NCBI RefSeq assembly: GCF_001277195.1
Contig: NZ_CP012268.1
Location: 4,030,001-4,094,000 of the forward strand
Origin: Cronobacter muytjensii ATCC 51329
GTDB taxonomy: Bacteria; Pseudomonadota; Gammaproteobacteria; Enterobacterales; Enterobacteriaceae
Direction of reading: 5' to 3'
Length of the DNA: 64,000 nt
Numbering within the stretch: position 1 is the first letter of the stretch; every line of letters begins with the position of its first letter. A model generated the notes under the pieces. The model was not told where the DNA came from and did not search any database. It saw nothing but the letters and a program-made list of their open reading frames with translations. The position numbers were made by a program, and so were the translations under genes. Positions 35,748 to 49,493 of the stretch are shown here, in pieces.

Positions 35748-36449
35748 TTATTTTTCTGGCGACGCGGAAGCCTGTAGCAGCGCCTGACAGGCGCGGTACG
35801 CCTCATCGCTTCGGGACGCAATAATAGCGTCCGCAATCGCCTGATGAATTTCGGGCTTGATAACCTGGTTGTGCGTTATCGACGTGAAATAATTGTAATA
35901 GATTGAGCGGAACAGGCTTGCGAAAGCGGTCATAAAGGGATTACCGCTCATCTCATAGATTTGCTCGTGATAGGCCATGTCCACTTCTATCCAGCGTTCG
36001 CGGTTAAAAGAGACTTGCAGCGCCTGCATTTCTTCCATCGTGTTTTTGAACTGCTGTTTTTGCGCGTCGCTGCCGTTAAGCGCGGCCAGCGCGCAGGCCT
36101 GAGGCTCAAGGCTGTGGCGCATAACCAGGAAATGATTCACCACGGTAGGGAAATCTTCAATGCCCATCCACCAGGTGAGCAGCTCTTTATCAAGAAAGTT
36201 CCACTGACTCTGGGGCAGCACACGTGTACCGATACGCGGGCGCGGCAAAACCAATCCTTTCGCTGTTAAGGTTTTCACGGCTTCCCTTACCGCCGTGCGG
36301 CTCACGCCGAACTGTTCTCCCAGCTCCATTTCGCCAGGTAAAATCTCGCCGGGCTTAACGTCGCCTTTAAGGATGCGTTGCGCCAGTTTTTCTGCCAGGA
36401 CATAAGAAAGGTTTTTTTGGGCCGCCTGTTGATGCGCCAGTAACGACAT
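35748..36449 (-). CDS. yieP: GntR/FadR-family transcriptional regulator YieP
   Basis: The 233 residues have an N-terminal winged helix (about 15-80) with the GntR motif GEQFGVSRTAVREAVKTL. The C-terminal all-helical FCD-type effector domain (about 100-225) includes the metal-site His/Asp pattern DMAYHEQIYEMSGNPF. It is transcribed toward hsrA and away from the rRNA operon. The E. coli protein is known as a regulator with few described targets; the ligand is unknown. Confidence 0.93.
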   Translation of the reverse strand: MSLLAHQQAAQKNLSYVLAEKLAQRILKGDVKPGEILPGEMELGEQFGVSRTAVREAVKTLTAKGLVLPRPRIGTRVLPQSQWNFLDKELLTWWMGIEDFPTVVNHFLVMRHSLEPQACALAALNGSDAQKQQFKNTMEEMQALQVSFNRERWIEVDMAYHEQIYEMSGNPFMTAFASLFRSIYYNYFTSITHNQVIKPEIHQAIADAIIASRSDEAYRACQALLQASASPEK

Positions 36450-36599
36450 AATGGCAATTCCTTTAGCTGTACAACGCTAAGAGTATGCCACCGCAGGGCC
36501 CGATCTGATGCAAAAAACGGCAAATAACAGGCTGTATGGCGGTTTTACGCGATAAATGGTGAAAAAAACCGCGCTTAAAAACTTTTTTCAAATTACCTC

Positions 36600-36776
36600 T
36601 TGTCAGATTCTGATTACTCCCTATAATGCGCCTCCACTGACACGGCACAACGGCAAGCGAGCCGGCCCGTCAGGCAGACGAAAGCGAAAATAAACGCTTG
36701 ACTCTGAAAGAGGAAAGCGTAATATACGCCACCTCGCGACAGCAGGCTGAAGGCCGCGTCGCACCGCTCTTTAACA
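36600..36776 (+). promoter_or_regulatory. rRNA operon promoters P1 and P2 and boxA; yieP-rrs spacer
   Basis: P1: TTGTCA (36600-36605), 16 bases, TATAAT (36622-36627), GC-rich discriminator; an A/T-rich UP-like element lies at about 36555-36595. P2: TTGACT (36698-36703), 16 bases, TAATAT (36720-36725). The boxA antitermination site CGCTCTTTAACA is at 36765-36776. Nothing else is apparent in 36450-36915. Confidence 0.92.
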
Positions 36777-36915
36777 ATTTATCAGACAATCTGTGTGGGC
36801 ACTCGGGGCACTGATATCTTAACGTCTTCGGACGATAAATGAATATCAAGTCTCAAGTGAACAACAGTTAATTCATTACGAACTAACAGTTTAATTCTTT
36901 GAGCATCAAACTTTT

Positions 36916-38457
<1,542 letters not shown>

Positions 38458-38535
38458 CCTGCAAGATACAACCTCGCGTGCTCACACAGATTGTCTGATA
38501 GAAAGTAAAGAAGCAGGGTTGTCTGCGAAAGCGAA

Positions 38536-38611
38536 GTCCCTTTCGTCTAGAGGCCCAGGACACCGCCCTTTCACGGCGGTAACAGGGGTTCGAATCCCCT
38601 AAGGGACGCCA
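38536..38611 (+). tRNA. gltU: tRNA-Glu (anticodon TTC) in the 16S-23S spacer
   Basis: 76 bases with encoded CCA. Acceptor GTCCCTT pairs with AAGGGAC. The anticodon stem CCGCC/GGCGG encloses loop CTTTCAC with anticodon TTC at 38570-38572. The T arm is AGGGG-TTCGAAT-CCCCT. A single spacer tRNA-Glu is the rrnC/rrnB type. Confidence 0.98.
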
Positions 38612-38684
38612 CCTGCTGGTAATGAGTGAAAGGCGTTACCGATTAATATCTCAAAACTGACTGTTAAGTCACGTTTGAGATATT

Positions 38685-38696
38685 TGCTCTTTAACA
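38685..38696 (+). promoter_or_regulatory. Spacer boxA antitermination site
   Basis: TGCTCTTTAACA upstream of the 23S gene, the second NusB/NusE recruitment site normal for rrn operons. Confidence 0.85.
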
Positions 38697-38813
38697 ATCC
38701 GGAACAAGCTGAAAATTGAAACAGACATGCTGCTGCATTCTTCCGTAAACAGGGAATGCGCGGTGTGTCAGAGTCTCTCAAACTCGCAGCGCGAAGACTT
38801 CTTCGGGTTGTGA

Positions 38814-41718
<2,905 letters not shown>

Positions 41719-41808
41719 ACAACGCCAAAGAAGTCTGGCGTGTTGAGAGAGATATTCAGCTTGTGACGGATAAACGTTCATGGCGGTACGCGGTGGACGG
41801 ACAGAATT

Positions 41809-41928
41809 TGCCTGGCGGCTGTAGCGCGGTGGTCCCACCTGACCCCATGCCGAACTCAGAAGTGAAACGCCGTAGCGCCGATGGTAGTGTGGGGCCTCCC
41901 CATGCGAGAGTAGGGAACTGCCAGGCAT
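41809..41928 (+). rRNA. rrf: 5S ribosomal RNA
   Basis: 120 bases, TGCCTGGCGGC to GCCAGGCAT, with the conserved CCGAACTCAGAAGTGAAACG loop. No tRNA gene follows, unlike E. coli rrnC. Confidence 0.99.
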
Positions 41929-41934
41929 CAAATA

Positions 41935-41968
41935 AAGAACCCCTCAGCCGTGCTGAGGGGTTTTTGCT
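41935..41968 (+). terminator. rRNA operon terminator
   Basis: ACCCCTCAGC and GCTGAGGGGT arms followed by TTTTT, seven bases after 5S. Confidence 0.95.
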
Positions 41969-42056
41969 TTTTGCGGCCCGGATTTTATTATCTGGCGCTT
42001 TTCTCGAATTGCCTTACTCTTCAGGCCCTTCCCCGCACCGACACCGTCGAACAGTA

Positions 42057-42569
42057 TCATCCCTGTCCAGCCAGCCACCCGGCAATAAAGACCGCGATCT
42101 GTGCCGGATCGTTGAGATTCAGTACTGGTAAATCAATGCCTGACAACGGTATGTCGCTCGCGACCGCGATAACATGCCGATCTGGTTTTAGCTCTGCGGC
42201 CTCTCTTCCTGCCGCTTTTCGAAAAAGTATAATTTTCGCAATCGCGTCGTGTTTAAAGCCTTCGACCAGAATCACATCCAGCTGCGTGCTATCCATTCGG
42301 CTTGCCAGATAATAGAGATCGGGATCCTTCTCATCTGGCGTTTCGGTCATCAGTGCCCAGCGTTTCGTGCTGGCGACTAACGTTTGCGCAGCACCCGCTT
42401 TGCGAAGTTCATAACTGTCTTTGCCTGGCGTGTCTACATCCATATCATGATGCGTATGTTTAATCAGGCCCGGCCGGATGCCTCTTTCACGCAACAGCGG
42501 GATGAGCGTCTTCAGAAGCGTCGTTTTTCCCGTGCCGCTCCACGCCGCGATACCCAATAACGGAACCAT
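42057..42569 (-). CDS. mobB: Molybdopterin-guanine dinucleotide adapter protein MobB
   Basis: GTP-binding helper of MobA in molybdenum cofactor maturation; not essential in E. coli. The 170 residues begin MVPLLGIAAWSGTGKTTLL, with a P-loop at about 9-16. HHDMDVDTPGKDSYELRKAGA and ILVEGFKHD are the conserved later motifs. The ATG overlaps the mobA stop (TAATG), indicating coupling. It ends 88 bases from the rRNA terminator and converges on it. Confidence 0.95.
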   Translation of the reverse strand: MVPLLGIAAWSGTGKTTLLKTLIPLLRERGIRPGLIKHTHHDMDVDTPGKDSYELRKAGAAQTLVASTKRWALMTETPDEKDPDLYYLASRMDSTQLDVILVEGFKHDAIAKIILFRKAAGREAAELKPDRHVIAVASDIPLSGIDLPVLNLNDPAQIAVFIAGWLAGQG

Positions 42570-43156
42570 TATTTCTCCTGCCAGCGTTCAAGGTCGGCCA
42601 GCGTATTTACGTTAGCAAAATCGTCTTTATTGGAAAACGTCACGGCATCACCGTTAATTTCACGCAGAAAAGCCATCACGCGCCGCTCATCACGCGCAAG
42701 ATATGCTGCAAGCGGCGTTTTTACTGAATGGTGAATCAGCGCGATAGCGGGATGATCGCGCACGCCGTCGCTCACCCACACCGCAGGACGCGCTTCTTTA
42801 GCGGCCCACAGGCGCCGCGCCAGAATGGGCGGAATGTAAGGCGTGTCGCACGGGCAAAACAGATACCACTCGCTTTGAAGCTGCTGCATTACGGAGAGCA
42901 TGCCCGCCAGCGGCCCCGGAAAATTCGGTAGCGTATCGGTGATAACCGGGTATCCGCTGGCGCCGTAAGCCTCCAGGTCCCGGTTAGCGCTTATTGCGAC
43001 ATGCTCCACCTGCGCGGCCAGACGCTCCGCCACATGTCGCCATAGCGGTTTGCCGTTCAGTAACATTAGCCCTTTATTTTGCCCACCCATTCGTGTCGCC
43101 CGGCCACCTGCCAGCACCACGCCGGTAATCGCGCTAAGCTTATCCAAGAATATCAC
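42569..43156 (-). CDS. mobA: Molybdenum cofactor guanylyltransferase MobA
   Basis: Transfers GMP from GTP to Mo-molybdopterin, giving the MGD cofactor of nitrate, DMSO and formate enzymes. The 195 residues include the nucleotide-binding LAGGRATRMGGQNKGL (about 15-30), NFPGPLAGMLSVMQ and FCPCDTPYIPP. A start a few codons in is possible (E. coli has a slightly different N-terminus). Divergent from yihD over 57 bases. Confidence 0.96.
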   Translation of the reverse strand: MIFLDKLSAITGVVLAGGRATRMGGQNKGLMLLNGKPLWRHVAERLAAQVEHVAISANRDLEAYGASGYPVITDTLPNFPGPLAGMLSVMQQLQSEWYLFCPCDTPYIPPILARRLWAAKEARPAVWVSDGVRDHPAIALIHHSVKTPLAAYLARDERRVMAFLREINGDAVTFSNKDDFANVNTLADLERWQEK

Positions 43157-43213
43157 CTCTTTTCATACGGTTTTGTCCCTGATAACGTGTCAGCCAGATA
43201 AAAGGAGCCCATC

Positions 43214-43483
43214 ATGAAATGCAAACGTCTTAATGAAGTTATTGAGTTGCTTCATCCCGCCTGGGAAAAAGAACCGGATCTCAACCTGCTGGAATTTCTG
43301 CAAAAGCTGGCTGCCGAGTCTGGCTTCACCGGCGAACTGGCCGATCTTACCGATGATATTCTGATTTATCAGTTAAAAATGCGCGATGCCGATAAAGACG
43401 CCGTGATCCCTGGCATCCAGAAGGATTACGAAGATGATTTCAAAACGGCGTTGCTGCGTGCCCGCGGCGTGATTAAAGAGTAA
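43214..43483 (+). CDS. yihD: Small conserved protein YihD (DUF1040)
   Basis: An 89-residue soluble protein, nearly identical to E. coli YihD from MKCKRLNEVIELLHPAW to LLRARGVIKE. No signal peptide, membrane segment or catalytic motif. The function is not established; E. coli YihD has been associated with stress and ribosome-related screens, and I make no specific claim. The AAGGAG ribosome site at -10 is strong. It is followed by srkA after 76 bases. Confidence 0.93.
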   Translation: MKCKRLNEVIELLHPAWEKEPDLNLLEFLQKLAAESGFTGELADLTDDILIYQLKMRDADKDAVIPGIQKDYEDDFKTALLRARGVIKE

Positions 43484-43559
43484 AAGCTTGTAAGAGAAGC
43501 TCTCGCTCGCGCTGCGAAATGATATCCTGAAGCATTGCTTGTGTTTTCCGGATATCGGG

Positions 43560-44546
43560 ATGACAGATAACGCTTTTACTTTCCAGACGCTTCAGCCAGA
43601 TACCATTATGGATGCCCTGTTTGAACACGGCATTCGTGTGGATTCTGGCTTAACCGCGCTCAATAGCTTTGAAAACCGCGTTTATCTTTTTCAGGATGAA
43701 GATCGTAAACGTTTCGTCGTGAAATTTTACCGCCCGCACCGCTGGAGCCCTGACCAAATCCGTGAAGAGCATCATTTCGCGCTTGAGCTGGAAACCGACG
43801 AAGTGCCCGTGGCGGCGCCGCTGCGTCTTAATGGCGATACGCTGTTAACGCATGACGGCTTTATGTTTGCCGTTTTCCCGGGCCTCGGCGGCCGTCAGTA
43901 TGAAACGGATAACCTCGATCATATGGAGTGGGTCGGGCGCTATCTGGGTCGTATCCATCAGACCGGCAAGCAGCGCCTCTTCTTACATCGCCCCACCATC
44001 GGCATCAACGAATACCTGCTGGAGCCGCGCGCGGCCTATGAGACAAGCACGCTAATCCCTGCCTCGCTTAAAGCCGCGTTTTTACAGGCGACTGATGCGC
44101 TTACGGCGGCCGTTACCGCGCGCTGGCAGCCCGGTTATGACGCGCTGCGCCTGCATGGCGACTGCCATCCGGGTAATATTCTCTGGCGCGACGGCCCACT
44201 CTTTGTCGATCTTGATGATGCCCGTAACGGCCCGGCCATTCAGGATCTCTGGATGCTACTGAACGGCGACGCCGCCGAGCAGCGTATGCAGATGGAAACT
44301 ATCCTCGAAGCCTATGAAGAATTCACGTCCTTTAATATTAAAGAGCTGGAGCTGATAGAGCCGCTGCGCGCGATGCGCCAGGTCTACTATCTGGCCTGGC
44401 TTATCCGTCGCTGGGAAGATCCCGCGTTTCCGCGCAATTTCCCCTGGCTTGCTGAAGAAGATTTCTGGCGCCGTCAGACGGCGACCTTTAACGAGCAAAT
44501 TCGGGCGCTCAATGCGCCTCCTCTACAATTAACGCCAATGTATTGA
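43560..44546 (+). CDS. srkA: Stress response Ser/Thr kinase SrkA (YihE/RdoA)
   Basis: Protein kinase with an aminoglycoside-phosphotransferase-like fold; in E. coli it is in the Cpx regulon and counteracts MazEF-linked death. The start at 43560 (MTDNAFTFQTL) gives 328 residues, as in E. coli. The catalytic loop LHGDCHPGNILW and metal-binding FVDLDDARNGP are intact, with a nucleotide lysine region RFVVKFYRP. It is 24 bases before dsbA, so the two are probably co-transcribed. Confidence 0.96.
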   Translation: MTDNAFTFQTLQPDTIMDALFEHGIRVDSGLTALNSFENRVYLFQDEDRKRFVVKFYRPHRWSPDQIREEHHFALELETDEVPVAAPLRLNGDTLLTHDGFMFAVFPGLGGRQYETDNLDHMEWVGRYLGRIHQTGKQRLFLHRPTIGINEYLLEPRAAYETSTLIPASLKAAFLQATDALTAAVTARWQPGYDALRLHGDCHPGNILWRDGPLFVDLDDARNGPAIQDLWMLLNGDAAEQRMQMETILEAYEEFTSFNIKELELIEPLRAMRQVYYLAWLIRRWEDPAFPRNFPWLAEEDFWRRQTATFNEQIRALNAPPLQLTPMY

Positions 44547-44570
44547 TCAGTAATATTCAGGAGAGAGTAA

Positions 44571-45197
44571 ATGATGAAGAAGATTTGGCTGGCGCTGGCC
44601 GGTATGGTGATGGCATTCAGCGTATCCGCTGCCGACTACACTGACGGTAAGCAATACAACACGCTGGAAAAACCGGTCGCTGGCGCGCCGCAGGTCATGG
44701 AGTTCTTTTCCTTCTACTGCCCGCACTGCTACCAGTTTGAAGAAGTGCTGCACGTTTCTGACAACGTGAAGAAAAAGCTGCCGGCAGGCACCAAAATGAC
44801 CAAATACCACGTTGAATTCCTGGGCCCGCTGGGTAAAGACCTGACACAGGCGTGGGCTGTGGCGATGGCGATGGGCATCGAAGATAAAATCACGGCGCCG
44901 ATGTTTGAAGCCGTACAGAAAACCCAGACCGTACAAACGCCAGCCGATATCCGTAAAGTCTTTATCGATGCGGGCGTGAAGCCGGAAGAATATGACGCGG
45001 CCTGGAACAGCTTTGTCGTGAAATCGCTGGTCGCCCAGCAGGAAAAAGCGGCGGCGGATGTCGGTCTGCAGGGAGTACCTGCCATGTACGTGAACGGCAA
45101 ATACCAGCTGAACCCGCAGGGCATGGATACCAGCAATATGGACGTATTCGTTCAGCAATATGCGGATACCGTAAACTTCCTGCTCAGCAAGAAATAA
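44571..45197 (+). CDS. dsbA: Periplasmic thiol:disulfide oxidase DsbA
   Basis: Introduces disulfides into secreted proteins and is re-oxidised by DsbB. The signal peptide (MMKKIWLALAGMVMAFSVSA) is cleaved before ADYTDGKQY. The thioredoxin-type active site CPHC is at residues 50-53 (mature 30-33). The cis-proline loop GVPAMYVNG is present. Start uncertain by one codon (ATGATG); the second ATG gives the E. coli-like MKK. The terminator after it overlaps the end of convergent yihG. Confidence 0.98.
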   Translation: MMKKIWLALAGMVMAFSVSAADYTDGKQYNTLEKPVAGAPQVMEFFSFYCPHCYQFEEVLHVSDNVKKKLPAGTKMTKYHVEFLGPLGKDLTQAWAVAMAMGIEDKITAPMFEAVQKTQTVQTPADIRKVFIDAGVKPEEYDAAWNSFVVKSLVAQQEKAAADVGLQGVPAMYVNGKYQLNPQGMDTSNMDVFVQQYADTVNFLLSKK

Positions 45198-45215
45198 TCG
45201 GCACGCCTGGTAAAA

Positions 45216-45247
45216 GAAAAGCCGGTCAATGACCGGCTTTTTTGTGC
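45216..45247. terminator. Bidirectional terminator between dsbA and yihG
   Basis: AAAAGCCGGTC-ATGA-like loop-GACCGGCTTTT with T-rich tails on both strands. It includes the yihG stop codon at 45226-45228. Confidence 0.85.
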
Positions 45248-46137
45248 GCCTGATACAGTGCGTCAAGCTCGGCATCTTTTTCGTTCCACAGCCCGTTCAG
45301 CCACTGCTGAAAATGCCGTTTAAAACTTTTATCGTTAACGTAATCACCATGCAGTGACGCATCCAGCGGTAATAAATGAATTCGCACCACAATACGCGTC
45401 AGCTTTCCGCTCAGCATGTCGTAAAACGGCGTGCGGTTATTTTCCGGATAGCAGAGCGTCACGTTTAACATTTTGTCGAATTGCTTTCCCAGCACATTCA
45501 GCGCCATGGCAATGCCTGCGGCTTTCGGCGCAAGCAAATGCATAAATGGCGAGCGCAGCTGTCGCTGTTTTTCTTCGGTAAAACGTGAGCCTTCAACGAA
45601 ATTTACAATCGTGGTGGGGTTGTGCCGGAATTTCTCGCAAGAGCGACGTGTGGTTTCGACATCTTTACCGCGGCGTTCCGGATGGCGCAATAAATAGCTG
45701 CGGGAATAACGTCGCATAAAAGGCATATCCAGTGCCCAGCAGGCGAGGCCAATAAACGGCGCCCAGGCAAGTTGTTGTTTAAGAAAATATTTATTCATTG
45801 GAATATGCTTACGAAACAACACGCACAGCACCACAATATCGGCCCAGCTATGATGATTACTGATAAGCAAATACCAGCTCTTTTTATTCAGACCTTCCAG
45901 TCCTTCCACATCCCATTTGAGATGGGGATTCAGGTGCAGCAGTAACGCCAGCCCTTCGCACCAGCAATACATCATAAAATTACAGAAGCTGGAAATAGAG
46001 CGCCAGACGGCAGGAAAAGGCAGCAGCAGTTTAATTATTCCGGCAAGGATAATCGGTACGGAGCATAAAATGGTAACCACAATAGCCAGCACAACGCTCA
46101 ACAGTAGCGTCGCCGCGGCGCGTAATCTCAACATCAT
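45226..46137 (-). CDS. yihG: Inner-membrane acyltransferase YihG (PlsC-like)
   Basis: 1-acyl-glycerol-3-phosphate acyltransferase family; E. coli YihG is a secondary LPA acyltransferase shaping phospholipid composition. The start at 46137 (MMLRLRAAATLLLSVVL) is chosen by similarity and gives 303 residues; the open frame continues upstream without similarity, and the ribosome site is weak. An N-terminal membrane helix is followed by the catalytic H-x4-D motif NHHSWAD and the FVEGSRFT glycerophosphate motif. The E. coli gene yihF, normally between dsbA and yihG, is missing here. Confidence 0.9.
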   Translation of the reverse strand: MMLRLRAAATLLLSVVLAIVVTILCSVPIILAGIIKLLLPFPAVWRSISSFCNFMMYCWCEGLALLLHLNPHLKWDVEGLEGLNKKSWYLLISNHHSWADIVVLCVLFRKHIPMNKYFLKQQLAWAPFIGLACWALDMPFMRRYSRSYLLRHPERRGKDVETTRRSCEKFRHNPTTIVNFVEGSRFTEEKQRQLRSPFMHLLAPKAAGIAMALNVLGKQFDKMLNVTLCYPENNRTPFYDMLSGKLTRIVVRIHLLPLDASLHGDYVNDKSFKRHFQQWLNGLWNEKDAELDALYQAHKKAGH

Positions 46138-46429
46138 AGTTTTCAGGCAGTCAGATAAAATGCCGGGGTCGGCAGAGGGCGCAGATTCTAACAGAAAACG
46201 TTCAGCCGTGATGTGGCTGAACGTAACGCGGAATGAATAACAGTGGGTTTTATGCGCTAAAAAAGCGAACCGGCAAACGCCATTTTTTATATCCACAATA
46301 AAACTTTTCCGCTAAAAAATAATTAGCAGCGACAGGAATTTTATAACTGTCTGATTTTTTAGATGATTTGTAGCGCTTCGCTACATTTTTATGTCGCGTT
46401 ATTAATAGCTTAGGTTTTTGTGCACAAAG

Positions 46430-46438
46430 TTATCCACA
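46430..46438 (+). promoter_or_regulatory. Perfect DnaA box upstream of polA; yihG-polA spacer
   Basis: TTATCCACA, 125 bases before the polA ATG. DnaA has been reported to stimulate polA in E. coli. The 425-base spacer 46138-46562 also has a perfect GTAGCG-CTT-CGCTAC hairpin followed by ATTTTTA (46370-46389). No gene was seen in it. Confidence 0.65.
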
Positions 46439-46562
46439 GGGCGGGTTGCGAGCGATCGCGCGGATCGACAAAACTTTCTGGCCGATCGGCCCTTTGGGTT
46501 TCATGTTTTGCGCCAGGCTATGGCATCCTTTATCCATAACTTCATTATCAGGCACGGACATT

Positions 46563-49346
46563 ATGGTTCAGATCCCAGAAAATCCCCTTATTCTCGTCGA
46601 TGGCTCTTCTTATCTGTATCGGGCGTATCACGCGTTTCCGCCCCTGACTAACAGCGCGGGCGAGCCCACAGGCGCGATGTATGGCGTGCTGAATATGCTG
46701 CGCAGCCTGATACTGCAGTACCAGCCCACCCATGCTGCCGTGGTGTTTGACGCCAAAGGGAAAACCTTCCGTGACGAACTGTTCGAGCACTATAAATCCC
46801 ATCGTCCGCCGATGCCCGACGATCTGCGCGCGCAGATTGAGCCGCTGCACGCGATGGTGAAAGCGATGGGGTTACCGCTGCTGGCGGTGTCCGGCGTGGA
46901 AGCGGACGACGTTATCGGTACGCTCGCAAAAGAAGCGGCGGCGGCGGGCCGCGCGGTGCTTATCAGTACCGGCGATAAAGATATGGCCCAGCTTGTGACG
47001 CCAGACGTCACGCTTATCAATACCATGACCAACACGGTACTGGGGCCGGAAGAAGTGTGTGCGAAATATGGCGTGCCGCCGGAGCTGATTATCGATTTCC
47101 TGGCGCTGATGGGCGACTCATCCGATAACATTCCGGGCGTGCCGGGCGTCGGCGAAAAAACCGCCCAGGCGCTGCTGCAGGGGCTCGGCGGTCTGGACGC
47201 GCTCTACGCGAACCCGGAGAAAATCGCGGAGCTTTCCTTCCGCGGCGCCAAAACCATGGCGGCGAAGCTTGAGCAGAACAAAGAGGTGGCATACCTCTCG
47301 TATCAGCTGGCGACCATTAAAACCGACGTGGAGCTGGAGCTGAGCCACGACCGCCTTGAAGTTCAGCAGCCGCTGGCCGATGAACTGCTTACCCTCTTCA
47401 GACAGTACGAATTCAAACGCTGGACGTCCGACCTGGAAGCCGGCAAATGGCTGCAGTCGCGAGGCAAACCCGCGGCGAAACCAACAGAAACCATTGTTGT
47501 TGAGGCGGAGCCGGAAGAAGAGGCCGTCGCGCTCTCTGCGGAGCGCTACGTCACTATCCTTGATGAAGAAACGCTGGTGGAGTGGATTGCACGCATCAGA
47601 AAAGCGCCGGTAGTGGCGGTTGATACCGAAACCGACAGCCTTGATAACCTGACAGCCAACCTGGTCGGCATTTCCTTTGCCACCGAGCCGGGCCTTGCGG
47701 CTTACATTCCGGTCGCGCATGACTATCTGGACGCGCCGGACCAGCTCGCCCGCGATCGCGTACTCGAATTACTAAAACCGCTGCTCGAAGATGAAAAGCT
47801 GGTGAAAGTGGGCCAGAATCTGAAGTTCGACCGCGGCATTTTGCAGAACTACGGCATTGAGCTGCGCGGTATCGTCTTCGACACGATGCTGGAATCCTAC
47901 ATGCTGGACAGCGTCTCTGGCCGCCACGATATGGACAGCCTCTCCAGCCGCTGGCTTAAGCACACCACCATCACGTTTGAGCAGATCGCAGGCAAGGGCA
48001 AAAATCAGCTCACGTTCAACCAGATAGATCTCGAACAGGCCGGACGCTATGCGGCGGAAGATGCGGACGTCACGCTCCAGCTGCACCTGAAAATGTGGCC
48101 GAAACTCCAGCAACACAAAGGCCCGCTGAATATCTTTGAACATATCGAAATGCCGCTGGTGCCGGTGCTGTCGCGTATTGAGCGTAATGGCGTAAAAATC
48201 GATCCGGCGGTGCTGCACGCGCATTCGCAGGAGATTGCCCATAAGCTTGCTGAACTTGAGCAAAAAGCCCATGAGATCGCCGGCGAGCCGTTTAATCTCT
48301 CCTCTACCAAACAGCTGCAAACCATTCTGTTTGAAAAACAGGGTATCAAGCCGATGAAGAAAACGCCGGGCGGCGCGCCGTCCACGTCAGAAGAGGTGCT
48401 GGAGGAGCTGGCGCTCGATTACCCCTTGCCGAAAGTCATTCTGCAATACCGCGGGCTCGCGAAGCTGAAATCGACCTACACCGACAAGCTACCGCAGATG
48501 ATCAACCCGAAAACCGGCCGCGTGCATACCTCGTATCACCAGGCGGTCACCGCAACCGGGCGTCTCTCTTCTACCGACCCGAACCTGCAAAACATCCCGG
48601 TGCGTAACGATGAAGGCCGTCGCATTCGCCAGGCGTTTATCGCGCCGGAGGATTACGTGATTGTCTCTGCGGACTACTCGCAAATTGAGCTGCGCATTAT
48701 GGCGCATCTGTCGCGCGACAAAGGGCTGCTTAGCGCTTTTGCCGAGGGCAAGGATATCCACCGCGCAACCGCGGCGGAAGTCTTTGGCCTGCCGCTGGAC
48801 AGCGTCTCTAACGAGCAGCGCCGCAGCGCCAAGGCGATTAACTTTGGTCTCATCTACGGTATGAGCGCGTTCGGGCTGTCGCGCCAGCTGAATATCCCGC
48901 GTAAAGAGTCGCAGAAGTACATGGATCTCTACTTCGAGCGCTACCCCGGCGTGCTGGAGTATATGGAGCGCACCCGCAAGCAGGCGAAAGAGCAGGGCTA
49001 TGTGGAAACGCTGGATGGACGTCGTCTCTATCTGCCGGATATCAACGCCAGCAATGCAGCAAGGCGCGCAGGCGCGGAACGCGCGGCGATTAACGCGCCG
49101 ATGCAGGGCACCGCAGCGGATATCATCAAACGCGCCATGATTGCGGTCGACGGCTGGCTGCAGAAAGAGCAGCCGCGCGTGAAAATGATCATGCAGGTGC
49201 ATGATGAACTGGTGTTTGAAGTGCATAAAGATGATGTCGAAGCGGTGTCGCAGAAAATCCATGAACTGATGGAAAACAGCATGAAACTGGACGTGCCGTT
49301 GCTGGTGGAAGTCGGTAGTGGCGAGAACTGGGATCAGGCGCATTAA
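46563..49346 (+). CDS. polA: DNA polymerase I
   Basis: Okazaki-fragment maturation and repair polymerase. The start at 46563 (MVQIPENPLILVDGSSYLYRA) gives 927 residues, one fewer than E. coli. The 5'-3' exonuclease domain (about 1-320) has EADDVIGTLA and GDKDMAQLV. The 3'-5' exonuclease (about 330-515) has DTETDSL and DADVTLQL. The polymerase domain has the SADYSQIELRI aspartate, RRSAKAINFGLIYG and the VHDEL aspartate. All three catalytic sets are intact. Followed by Spot 42. Confidence 0.99.
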   Translation: MVQIPENPLILVDGSSYLYRAYHAFPPLTNSAGEPTGAMYGVLNMLRSLILQYQPTHAAVVFDAKGKTFRDELFEHYKSHRPPMPDDLRAQIEPLHAMVKAMGLPLLAVSGVEADDVIGTLAKEAAAAGRAVLISTGDKDMAQLVTPDVTLINTMTNTVLGPEEVCAKYGVPPELIIDFLALMGDSSDNIPGVPGVGEKTAQALLQGLGGLDALYANPEKIAELSFRGAKTMAAKLEQNKEVAYLSYQLATIKTDVELELSHDRLEVQQPLADELLTLFRQYEFKRWTSDLEAGKWLQSRGKPAAKPTETIVVEAEPEEEAVALSAERYVTILDEETLVEWIARIRKAPVVAVDTETDSLDNLTANLVGISFATEPGLAAYIPVAHDYLDAPDQLARDRVLELLKPLLEDEKLVKVGQNLKFDRGILQNYGIELRGIVFDTMLESYMLDSVSGRHDMDSLSSRWLKHTTITFEQIAGKGKNQLTFNQIDLEQAGRYAAEDADVTLQLHLKMWPKLQQHKGPLNIFEHIEMPLVPVLSRIERNGVKIDPAVLHAHSQEIAHKLAELEQKAHEIAGEPFNLSSTKQLQTILFEKQGIKPMKKTPGGAPSTSEEVLEELALDYPLPKVILQYRGLAKLKSTYTDKLPQMINPKTGRVHTSYHQAVTATGRLSSTDPNLQNIPVRNDEGRRIRQAFIAPEDYVIVSADYSQIELRIMAHLSRDKGLLSAFAEGKDIHRATAAEVFGLPLDSVSNEQRRSAKAINFGLIYGMSAFGLSRQLNIPRKESQKYMDLYFERYPGVLEYMERTRKQAKEQGYVETLDGRRLYLPDINASNAARRAGAERAAINAPMQGTAADIIKRAMIAVDGWLQKEQPRVKMIMQVHDELVFEVHKDDVEAVSQKIHELMENSMKLDVPLLVEVGSGENWDQAH

Positions 49347-49493
49347 CCCCTGAACGGTGAGAACGCGCTTTTGTAACTTAGCAACATAACTAATAGATTT
49401 TTGTGATAATCATTAGAAATTGCTATGTAAAGAATGAAAAGAAATTACAAAAAGTGCTTTTTCCCGTCATAAAAAAAGGGTAAAGTTAGCGAT

